A stretch of DNA of 64,000 nucleotides from the NCBI GenBank assembly GCA_024349245.1, contig JALDNG010000945.1:1-64000 (forward strand), given 5' to 3'. Made by a program: the position numbers and the translations under genes. This document shows positions 55,001 through 64,000 of the stretch, in pieces (the stretch's first letter is position 1; the number at the start of each line of letters is the position of its first letter). Source of the stretch: Neodontobutis hainanensis. Lineage: Eukaryota > Chordata > Actinopteri > Gobiiformes > Odontobutidae. Under the pieces are notes generated by a model, which had not been told where the DNA came from, searched no databases, and saw nothing but the letters and a program-made list of their open reading frames with translations.

Positions 55001-58000
55001 CTCCTCTGTCTCCTCTAGTCACTCTGTGGCCTCTGCCTCCTCTGCTCTCTCTCCCTCCTCTGCCTCCTCTGCTCTAACTGCCTCCTCTGGTCTCTCTGTC
55101 TCTCTGCCTCCTCTGGTCTCTCTGTGGCCTCAGCCTCCTCTGGTCTCTCTGTGGCCTCTCTGCCTCTCTGGTCTCTCTCTGGCCGCTGCCTCCTCTGGTC
55201 TCTCTGAGGCATCTGCCTTTTCTGGTCTCTCTGCCTCCTCTGCCTCCCCTGGTCTCTCTGTGGCCTCTGCCTCCTCTAGACTCTCCTTGCCTCCCCTGGT
55301 CTTTCTGTGGCCTCTGCCTCCTCTGGTCTCTCTGCCTCCTCTGCTTCCTCTCGTCTCTCTGTGGCCTCTGCCTCCTCTGGTCTCTCTGTCTCCTTCCTCC
55401 TCTAGTCTCTCTGTGGCTCTGCCTCCTCTGGTCTGTCTGTGTCCTCTACTTCCTCTTGTCTCTATGTGGCCTCTGCCTTTTCTGGTCTCTCAGTCTCCTC
55501 TGCCTCCTCTGGTCTCTCTGCCTCCTCTGCCTCCTCTGCCTCCTCTGATCTCTCTGTGGCCTCTACCTCCTCTGGTATCTCTGTCTCCTCTGCCTCGTCT
55601 GCTCTCTCTGTGGCCTCTGGCTCCTCTGCTCTCTCTGTCTCCTCTATCTCCTCTGGTCTCTCTCTTGCCTCTGCCTCCTCTGGTCTCTTCGTGTCCTCTG
55701 CCTCCTCTGTTCTCTCTCTGGCCTCTGCCTCCTCTGGTCTCTCTGTCTCCTTTGCCTCCTCTGAACTCTCTGTGGCCTCTGCCTCCTCTGGTCTCTTTGT
55801 GGCCTCTGCCTCCTCTGGTCTCTCTATGGCCTCTGCATCCTCTGGACTCTCTGCCTCTTTTGGTCTTTCTGTGGCCTCTTCCTCCTCTAATCTCTCTGCC
55901 TCCTCTGCTTACTCTCGTCTCTCTGTGGCCTCTGCCTTCTCTCGTCTCTCTGTGGCCTCTGCCTCCTCTGGTCTCTCTGTCTCCTCTGCCTCCTCAGGTC
56001 TCTCTGCCTCCACTGGTCTCTCTGCCTCCTCTGCCTCCTCTGGTCTCTTTGTTGCCTCTGCCTCCTCTGGGCTCCTCTGTCTCCTCTGCCTCCTCTAGTC
56101 ACTCTGTGGCCTCTGCCTCCTCTGGTCTCTCTGCCGCCTCTGCCTCCTCTGCTCTAACTGCCTCCTCTGCTCTCTTTGTCTCTCTGCCTCCTCTGGTCTC
56201 TCTGTGACCTCTGCAATCCTCTGGTCTCTCTGTGGCCTCTGCCTCCTCTGGTCTCTCTGCATCTGCCTTTTCTGGTCTCTCTGCCTCCTCTGCCTCTCTG
56301 GTCTCTCTGTGGCCTCTGTCTCCTCTAGACTCTCCTTGCCTCTGGTCTTCTGTGGCCTCTGCCTCCTCTGGTCTCTCTGCCTCCTCTGTTTCCTCTTGTC
56401 TCTCTGTGGCCTCTGCCTTCTCTCGTCTCTCTGTGGCCTCTGCCTCCTCTGGTCTCTCTGTCTCCTCTGTCTCCTCTGGTCTCTCTCTGCCTCCACTGGT
56501 CTCTCTATTGCCTCTGCCTTCCTCTGGTCTCTTTGTTGCCTCTGCCTCCTTGGGTCTCTTTGTCTCCTCTGCCTCCTCTAGTCACTCTGTAGCCTCTGCC
56601 TCCTCTGGTCTCTCTGCCTCCTCTGCCTCCTCTGCTCTAACTGCCTCCTCTGCTCTCTCTGTCTCTCTGCCTCCTCTGGTCTCTCTGTGGCCTCAGCCTT
56701 CTCTGGTCTCTCTCTGGGCGCTGCCTACTCTGGTCTCTCTAAAGCATCTGCCTTTTCTGGTCTCTCTGCCTCCTCTGCCTCTCCTGGTCTCTCTGTGGCC
56801 TCTGTCTCCTCTAGACTCTCCTTGCCTCCCCTGGTCTTTCTGTGGCCTCTGCCTCCTCTGGTCTCTCTGCCTCCTCTGTTTCCTTTCGTCTCTCTGGGGC
56901 CTCTGCCTCCTCTGGTCTCTCTGTCTCCTCTGCCTCCTCTGGTCTCTCTGTGGCCTCTGCCTCCTCTGGTCTGTCTGTGTCCTCTGCCTCCTCTGGTCTC
57001 TCTGTGGCCTCTGCCTCCTCTGGTCTCTCTGTCTCCTCTGCCTCCTCTGGTCTCTCTGCCTCCTCTGGTCTCTCTGGCCTCTGCCTCCTCTGGTCTGTCT
57101 GTGTCCTCTGCCTCCTCTGCCTCCTCTGGTCTCTCTGTGGCCTCTGCCTCCTCTGGTCTCTCTGTGGCCTCTGCCTTCTCTGGTCTCTCTTTGGCCGCTG
57201 CCTCCTCTTGTCTCTCTGAGGCATCTGCCTCCTCTGGTCTCTCTGAGGCATCTGCCTTTTCTGGTCTCTCTGTCTCCTTTGCCTTCTCTGGTCTCTCTTT
57301 CTCCTCTAACTCCTCTGGTCTCTCTGCCTCCTCTACCTTCTCTGGTCTTTCTATGGCCCCTGCCTCCTCTGCCTTCTCTTGTCTCTCTGTAACCTCTGCC
57401 TTCTCTTGTCTCTCTGCCTCCTCTGTCCCCTCTGGTCTCTCTGCCTCCACTGCTCTCTCTATTTTCTCTGCCTCCTCTGGTCTCTTTGTCTCCTCTGCCT
57501 CCTCTAGTCACTCTGTGGCCTCTGCCTCCTCTGGTCTCTCTGCCTCATCTGCCTCCTCTGCTCTAACTGCCTCCTCTGGTCTCTCTCTCTCTCTGCCTCC
57601 TCTGGTCTCTCTATGGCCTCGGCCTCCTCTGGTCTCTCTATGGCCTCTGCCTCCTCTGGTCTCTCTGTCTCCTCTGCCTCCACTGGTCTCTCTGCCTTCT
57701 CTGCCTCCTATGCTCTCTCTGCCTCCTCTGGTCTGTCTGTGTCCTCTGCCTCCTCTGGTCTCTGTCTGTGGCCTCTGCCTCCTGTGGCCTCTCTGCCCCG
57801 TTGCCTCCTCTGGTCTATCTGTCTCCTCTGCCTCCAATGGTCTCTCTGCCTTCTCTGCCTCCTCTGCACTCTCTACCTCCACTGGTCTCTCTGTGACCTC
57901 TGCAATCCTCTGGTCTCTCTGTAGCCTATGCCTACCCTGGATTCTCTGTGGCCTCTGCCTCCTCTAGTCTCTCTGTGTCCTCTGCCTCCTCGGTCTCTTT

Positions 58001-61000
58001 GTCTCCTCTGTCTCCTCTAGTCACTCTGTGGCCTCTGCCTCCTCTGCTCTCTCTCCCTCCTCTGCCTCCTCTGCTCTAACTGCCTCCTCTGGTCTCTCTG
58101 TCTCTCTGCCTCCTCTGGTCTCTCTGTGGCCTCAGCCTCCTCTGGTGTCTCTGTGTCCTCTGCCTCCTCTGTTCTCTCTCTGGCCTCTGCCTCCTCTGGT
58201 CTCTCTGTCTCCTCTGCCTCCTCTGAACTCTCTGTGGCCTCTGCCTCCTCTGGTCTCTCTGTGGCCTCTGCCTCCTCTGGCCTCTCTATGGCCTCTGCAT
58301 CCTCTGGACTCTCTGCCTCTTTTGGTCTTTCTGTGGCCTCTTCCTCCTCTAATCTCTCTGCCTCCTCTGCTTACTCTCGTCTCTCTGTGGCCTCTGCCTT
58401 CTCTCGTCTCTCTGTGGCCTCTGCCTCCTCTGGTCTCTCTGTCTCCTCTGCCTCCTCAGGTCTCTCTGCCTCCACTGGTCTCTCTATTGCCTCTGCCTCC
58501 TCTGGTCTCTTTGTTGCCTCTGCCTCCATGGGTCTCTTTGTCTCCGCTGCCTCCTCTAGTCACTCTGTAGCCTCTGCCTCCTCTGGTCTCTCTGCCTCCT
58601 CTGCCTCCTCTGCTCTAAATGCCTCCTCTGCTCTCTCTCTCTCTGCCTCCTCTGGTCTCTCTGTGGCCTCAGCCTTCTCTGGTCTCTCTCTGGCCGCTGC
58701 CTACTCTGGTCTCTCTAAAGCATCTGCCTTTTCTGGTCTCTCTGCCTCCTCTGCCTCTCCTGGTCTCTCTGTGGCCTCTGTCTCCTCTAGACTCTCCTTG
58801 CCTCCATTGGTCTTTTGAGTGGCCTCTGCCTCCTCTGGTCTCTCTGCCTCCTCTGTTTCTCTCGTCTCTCTGGGGCCTCTGCCTCCTCTGGTCTCTCTGT
58901 CTCCTCTGCCTCCTCTGGTCTCTCTATGGCCTCTGCCTCCTCTGGTCTGTCTGTGTCCTCTGCCTCCTCTGGTCTCTCTGTGGCCTCTGCCTCACTGGTC
59001 TCTCTGTCTCCTCTGCCTACTCTGGTCTCTCTGCATCCTCTGGTCTCTCTGTGGCCTCTGCCTCCTCTGGTCTGTCTGTGTCCTCTGCCTCCTCTGCCTC
59101 CTCTGGTCTCTCTGTGGCCTCTGCCTCCTCTGGTCTCTCTGTGGCCTCTGCCTTCTCTGGTCTCTCTTTGGCCCGCTGCCTCCTCTTGTCTCTCTGAGGC
59201 ATCTGCCTCCTCTGGTCTCTCTGAGGCATCTGCCTTTTCTGGTCTCTCTGTCTCCTTTGCCTTCTCTGGTCTCTCTTTCTCCTCTAACTCCTCTGGTCTC
59301 TCTGCCTCCTCTACCTTCTCTGGTCTCTCTATGTCCCCTGCCTCCTCTGCTCTCTCTGTAACCTCTGCCTTCTCTTGTCTCTCTGCCTCCTCTGTCCCCT
59401 CTGGTCTCTCTGCCTCCACTGCTCTCTCTATTGCCTCTGCCTCCTCTGGTCTCTTTGTCTCCTCTGCCTCCTCTAGTCACTCTGTGGCCTCTGCCTCCTC
59501 TGGTCTCTCTGCCTCCTCTGCCTCCTCTGCTCTCTGCCTCCTCTGTCTCTCTCTCTCTGCCTCCTCTGGTCTCTCTATGGCCTCGGCCTCCTCTGGTCTC
59601 TCTATGGCCTCTGCCTCCTCTGGTCTCTCTGTCTCCTCTGCCTCCACTGGTCTCTCTGCCTTCTCTGCCTCCTCTGCTCTCTCTACCTCCACTGGTCTCT
59701 CTGTGACCTCTGCAATCCTCTGGTCTCTCTGTAGCCTATGCCTACCCAGGATTCTCTGTGGCCTCTGCCTCCTCTCGTCTCTCTGTGTCCTCTGCCTCCT
59801 CGGGTCTCTTTGTCTCCTCTGCCTCCTCTAGTCACTCTGTGGCCTCTGCCTCCTCTGGTCTCTCTCCCTCCTCTGCCTCCTCTGCTCTAACTGCCTCCTC
59901 TGGTCTCTCTGTCTCTCTGCCTCCTCTGGTCTCTCTGTGGCCTCAGCCTCCTCTGGTCTCTCTGTGTTCTCTGCCTTCTCTGGTCTCTCTCTGGCCTCTG
60001 CCTCTCTGGTCTCTCTGAGGCATCTGCCTTTTGGTCTCTCTGCCTCCTCTGCCTCCCCTGGTCTCTCTGTGGCCTCTGCCTCCTCTAGACTCTCCTTGCC
60101 TCCCCTGGTCTTTCTGTGGCCTCTGCCTCCTCTGGTCTCTCTGCCTCCTCTGCTTCCTCTCGTCGCTCTGTGGCCTCTACCTCCTCTGGTCTCTCTGTCT
60201 CCTCTGCCTCCTCTAGTCTCTCTGTGGCCTCTGCCTCCTCTAGTCTGTCTGTGTCCTCTACTTCCTCTTGTCTCTATGTGGCCTCTGCCTTTTCTGGTCT
60301 CTCTGTCTCCTCTGCCTCCTCTGGTCTCTCTGCCTCCTCTGCCTCCTCTGCCTCCTCTGATCTCTCTGTGGCCTCTGCCTCCTCTGGTATGTCTGTCTCC
60401 TCTGCCTCCTCTGCTCTCTCTGTGGCCTCTGGCTCCTCTGCTCTCTCTGTCTCCTCTATCTCCTCTGGTCTCTCTGTGGCCTCTGCCTCCTCTGGTCTCT
60501 TCTGTCCTCTGCCTCCTCTGGTCTCTCTGTGTCCTCTACCTCCTCTGGTCAGTCTTTGGCCTCTGCCTTCTCTGGATCTCTCTGTGGCCTCTGGTCTCTT
60601 ACTGCCATCTGCCTTTTCTGGTCTCTCTGCCTACTCTGCCTCCTCTAGTCTCTCTGTGGCCTCTGCCTCCTCTGGACTCTCTGCCTCCTTTGGTCTTTCT
60701 GTTGCCTCTGCCTCCTCTGGCCTCTCTGCCTCCTCTACTTCCTCTCGTCTCTTTGTGGCCTCTGCCTCCTCTGGTCTCTCTGTCTCCTCTGCCTCCTCTG
60801 GTCTCTCTGCCTCCTCTGGTCTCTCTGTGGCCTCTGCCTCCTCTGGTCTGTCTGTGTCCTCTACCTCCTCTGCCTCCTCTGGTCTCTCTGTGTCCTCTGC
60901 CTCCTCTGGTCTGTCTGTGTCCTCTACCTCCTCTGCCCTCTCTGTGGCCTCTTCCTCCTCTGGTCCATCTGTCTCCTCTGCATCCACTGGTCTCTTTTGG

Positions 61001-61793
61001 CCTCTGCTTCCACTGCTCTCTTTGTGGCCTCTGCCTCCTCTAGTCTCTCTCTGGCCTCTGCCTCTTCTAGTCTCACTGCCTTCTCTGTCTCCTCTAGTCT
61101 CTCCGTGTTCTCTATCTGCTCTGGTCTCTCTGTTGCCTCTGCCTCTTCTGTTCTCTCTGTCTCTTCTGCCTCCTCTGGTCTCTCTGCCTCCTCTGCCTCC
61201 TCTGGTCTCTCTTTGGCCTCTGCCTCCTTTGGTCTGTCTGTGTCCTCTGCCTCCTCTGTTCTCTCTGTGGCCTCTGCCTCCTCTGGTCACTCTGTCTCCT
61301 CTGCCTCCACTGGTCTCTCTGTTGCATCTGCCTCCACTGGTCTCTCTTTGGCCTCTGCCTCCTCTGGTCTCTCTCTGGCCTCTGCCCTCCTCTAGTGTCT
61401 TTGCCTTCTCCTCTAGTCTCTCTGTGGCCTCTGCCTCCTCTGGTCTCTCTGTCTCCTCTGCCTCCTCTGCTCTCTCTGTGGCCTCTGCCTCCTCTGGTCA
61501 CTCTGTCTCCTCTGCCTCCACTGGTCTCTCTGTTGCATCTGCCTCCACTGGTCTCTCTTTGGCCTCTGCCTCCTCTGGTCTCTCTCTGGCCTCTGCCCTC
61601 CTCTAGTGTCTTTGCCTTCTCTGTCTCCTCTAGTCTCTCTGTGGCATCTGCCTTTTCTGGTCTCTCTGACTCCTTCTCCTCTTCTGGTCTCTTTGTGGCC
61701 TTTGCCTCCTCTGGACTCTCTGCCTCCTCTGGACTTTCTGTGGCCTCTGCTTCCTCTCGTCTCCCTCCCGTTACCTCCTCTTGTCTCCTCATC
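43068..61793. repeat. 27-bp minisatellite, segment IV, with kilobase-scale internal duplications
   Basis: The longest uninterrupted part of the array, about 18.7 kb. Diverged phrases act as landmarks. gcaatcctct recurs at about 45,777, 46,981, 48,979, 52,155, 54,900, 56,213, 57,902 and 59,712. actctccttgcctcc recurs near 47,915, 49,358, 54,283, 55,279, 56,332, 56,816, 58,791 and 60,090. gtttccgctcgtccctc recurs near 46,206, 51,114 and 52,583. ctccactggtctcaatattgcc recurs near 45,288, 50,202 and 51,656. Landmark order is preserved over kilobases, showing repeated block duplication. A ~210-bp tandem duplication is visible at 61,180-61,610 (ctctagtgtctttgcc at about 61,391 and 61,601). The array ends at ccctcccgttacctcctc. 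Confidence 0.96.
60547..61787. repeat. Duplicate of the segment III end (39,960-41,213)
   Basis: Both regions begin ggtcagtctttggcctctgc, pass through ggatctctctgtggcctctgg and ctcttactggcatctgcc (or ctgccatctgcc), and finish cttcctctcgtctccctcc then cgttacctcctc. The copies differ by small substitutions, by the ~210-bp tandem duplication in this copy and by a longer middle section in the other. The starting points are about 20.6 kb apart. Confidence 0.8.
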
Positions 61794-61936
61794 TGCAGTC
61801 TATTCATCTGCAAATTGCCAGTCTGTTCTACTCCACGTCTACAGTCAGTTCTTATAATTGTCTACTGTCTGTTCTTCTGCACATTTACAGTCTGTACTAC
61901 TGCATTTCTACAGTCTGTGCTAATGCTCGACTAAAG
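61794..61936. repeat. 22-bp minisatellite, first segment
   Basis: Degenerate units of tctacagtctg plus ttctactgcac begin at once after the 27-bp array (ctgcagtctattc, cgtctacagtcagttc, catttacagtctgtactactgc). The segment is cut at cgactaaagtctgt by the third block of the second satellite. Confidence 0.85.
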
Positions 61937-62568
61937 TCTGTCTGGGCCTTTAGCGCATACCCTTTTGACCTTTTAAACCCCTTATCAATGTGGTAGCCTC
62001 GCCAACCTTTACCACACGCTTCCACGTACTGGGTTGAGAAAAAGGAGACCACATTTTACTTGATCGGACCTCGAAGTGACCTCCAGCGCCCCCACTAGGG
62101 TAAATACATTGACAAAATGGGCATGTGGGAATCCCAAATTTATCACCCTGGCTCCTGGGTAGCCCTGAATCACATATCCGAAGTGCAGGCTCTAGAGCAA
62201 AGGGAAAAAATGATGATCAAAAGACACCTTTCTTGTCAGGGCCTATAGCTCGTACCCTTAGTTGACCTTTTGACCCCTTACCAATGTCGTAGCCTCTCCA
62301 AATTTTGCACGCTGGCTCCTGGGGCCACCCAGAACAACATATCAAAGGTTGCTGGCTTTAGATCAAAGTGAAAAGTTTCAGCCTCCTAAAGACACAGCTT
62401 ATAACGGGTTTTGACCATTGGCGCCTGAACACTATTTGACCGCTTAACAATGTCGTAGCCTCTCCAAATTTTGCACGCTGGCTCCTAGGGCCACCCAGAA
62501 CGACATATAAAGACGACATTTCACTTGATCGGACCTCGGGAAGTGACCGCCAGCATGCATTTATGTAA
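61937..62568. repeat. Second satellite, block 3
   Basis: The block enters within a monomer (ctgggcctttagcgcatacc) and carries monomers at about 61,981 (ttatcaatgtggtagcc), 62,279 (ttaccaatgtcgtagcc) and 62,445 (ttaacaatgtcgtagcc). It ends with the same hybrid monomer as blocks 1 and 2, at cagcatgcatttatgtaatgt. Here the LINE fragment that follows blocks 1 and 2 is missing and the 22-bp minisatellite follows instead. Confidence 0.92.
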
Positions 62569-64000
62569 TGTCTATATTCTGTTCTATTGGTCGACAACAG
62601 TCTGTTCTAATGCCCAATTACATTCTTTACTACTCCACCTCTACAGTTTGTTCTACTGCTCCTCTACAGTCTGTTATACTGCATGTCTAAAGTCTGTTCT
62701 AATGCCAGTCTAGAGTCTGTACTACTGATGCTCTGCAATCTGTTTTACTGCAAGTCTACATTCTGTTCAACTGCACCTCTACAGTCTGTTCTATTGTACG
62801 TCTACTCAGTTCTACTGGATATCTACAATCTGTTCTAATGCACAGCTACAGTCTGTTCAACTGCAAGTCTACAGTCTGTACTACTGCACCTCTACAGTCT
62901 GTTCTAAAGTATGTCTACAGTCTTTTCTACTACTCATGTACAGTGTCTTCTAATGCTCGTGTAAAGTCTCAACTACTGCACCTCTGAGGTATATTCTTCT
63001 GCACATCGTCAGTCTGTTCTACTGCACATCTACAGTCTGTTCTAATGGACATCTACAGTCTGTTCTAAAGCACGTCTATAGTCTGTTCTAATGCTCGTCC
63101 ACAGTCTATTCTTATGCAGGTCTTTAGTCTTTACTACTGCACATCTACAGTCTGTTCTAATGGACACCTACATTCTGTTCTAATGCTCATCTACAGTATG
63201 TTCTATTACGTCTACAGTCTTTTCTACTGCACATCAACAGTCTATTCTAATGCTCGTCTACAGTCTGTACAACTGCACCTCTACAGTCTGTTCTACTGCA
63301 CGTCTTCAGTCTGTTCTAATAATTGTCAACATTCTGTAATACTGAACCTCTACAGTCTCTTCTACTGCACCTCTACAGTCTTTTCTAATGCATGTCTACA
63401 GTCTTTTCTTATACTCATCTACAGTCTGTTCTAATGCATGTCTATAGTCTGTTCTAATGCTCGTCCACAGTCTGTTCTAACGCAGGTCTTTAGTCTGTAC
63501 TACTCCATATCTACAGTCTGTTCTCCTGGATGTGTACAGTCGGTTCTAATGCTCGTCTACAGTCTGTTCTATTGTACAACTACAGTCTCTTCTAATGCAC
63601 ATCTACAGGCTGTTCAACTACATGTATTCAGTCTGTTCTAATAATTGTCAACATTCTGTAATACTGCACCTCTACAGTCTCTTCTACTGCACCTCTACAG
63701 TCTGTTCTAAAGCATGTCTACAGTCTTTTCTAATACTCATCTACAGTCTGTTCAAATTCACGTCTATAGTCTTTTTTAATAATCGTCCACAGTCTGTTCT
63801 AACGCAGGTCTTTAGATTGTACTACTCCATATCTAGAGTCTGTTCTCCTGGATGTGTACAGTCTCTTCTAATGCACATCTACAGGCTGTTCAACTGCGTC
63901 TACAGTCTTTTCAACTGCATCTCAACAGTCTGTTCTAATGCCAGTTTACAGTCTGTACCTCTGCTCTACTGCAGTCTGTTTTACTGCACATCTACAGTCT
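62569..64000. repeat. 22-bp minisatellite, second segment, open at right edge
   Basis: About 65 imperfect units of tctacagtctg followed by ttctactgcac or ttctaatgctc. The two 11-bp halves are themselves alike (both t-c-t-a-c at their core), so the unit is a dimer. Longer repeats are visible: agtctgttctaataattgtc then aacattctgtaatactg occurs near 63,310 and 63,630, and cgtccacagtctgttctaacgcaggtc near 63,463 and 63,783. Short open frames on the + strand (YSLFYCTSTVCSNA-type repeats) come from the repeat. I see no gene in this stretch. Confidence 0.93.

Noticed and set aside
15330..61793. CRISPR-like array (short direct repeats)
   Set aside because: Units are contiguous or nearly so with no unique spacers of constant length, and the setting is a eukaryotic genome with LINEs.
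15330..61793. CTCF-like sites in the minus-strand unit (CCAGAGGAGGCAG)
   Set aside because: It resembles the CTCF core only with a one-base deletion in the middle. Fixed spacing is needed for that motif, so I do not list it as a regulatory site.
1..64000. tRNA, rRNA or other RNA genes
   Set aside because: No tRNA A/B box pair, 5S-like internal promoter or rRNA sequence was recognised by eye. A covariance-model scan would be needed to exclude small RNAs fully.

Overview
This is a stretch of repeat-dominated eukaryotic DNA with no intact host gene, RNA gene, operon or CRISPR array that I can support. The organism is most likely a teleost fish. The window carries a degenerate Rex1/Babar-like LINE, an L2 (Maui-type) LINE with an esterase-type ORF1 and a TTGCC 3' tail, fragments resembling the C-terminus of a Tx1/L1-like LINE, and a non-autonomous DNA transposon with a 3-bp target duplication. 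I cannot name the species.

Layout. (1) 1-14,218: about 40 head-to-tail copies of a ~355-bp satellite, entering from the left edge and falling into two sequence subfamilies. (2) 14,219-14,810: a block of a second satellite with ~165-bp monomers opening TTAnCAATGTnGTAGCC, joined to a decayed Tx1-like LINE C-terminus and 3' UTR (to ~15,329). (3) 15,330-41,213: a long 27-bp minisatellite whose + strand consensus has no adenine. It is split by a nested retrotransposon island (17,962-25,840, an L2 containing a Rex1-like element) and by a 727-bp DNA transposon (32,803-33,529). (4) 41,214-42,890: the second satellite again, here in a clear ~627-bp higher-order repeat, followed by a shorter copy of the Tx1-like fragment. 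(5) 43,068-61,793: another ~18.7 kb of the 27-bp minisatellite, with kilobase-scale internal duplications. (6) 61,794-64,000: a 22-bp minisatellite built of two 11-bp halves, interrupted at 61,937-62,568 by a third block of the second satellite, and running off the right edge.

History inferred from nesting. The 27-bp array existed first. L2 inserted into it, and Rex1 then inserted into the L2 between ORF1 and ORF2. The transposon inserted separately, and its pre-insertion site survives in paralogous array copies. The order satellite block, LINE fragment, minisatellite occurs twice, and the minisatellite ends at 41.2 and 61.8 kb are recognisably the same ~1.25-kb sequence. This suggests duplication of a unit 20 kb or longer.

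Caution on reading frames. Because 27 and 9 are multiples of three and the unit lacks stop codons in every frame, the minisatellite produces long open frames on both strands, up to about 700 codons. Most begin at non-ATG triplets, and frame-changing indels between units are frequent. I treat them as by-products of the repeat. The 79-codon frame of the 355-bp satellite begins at TTG and is treated in the same way.
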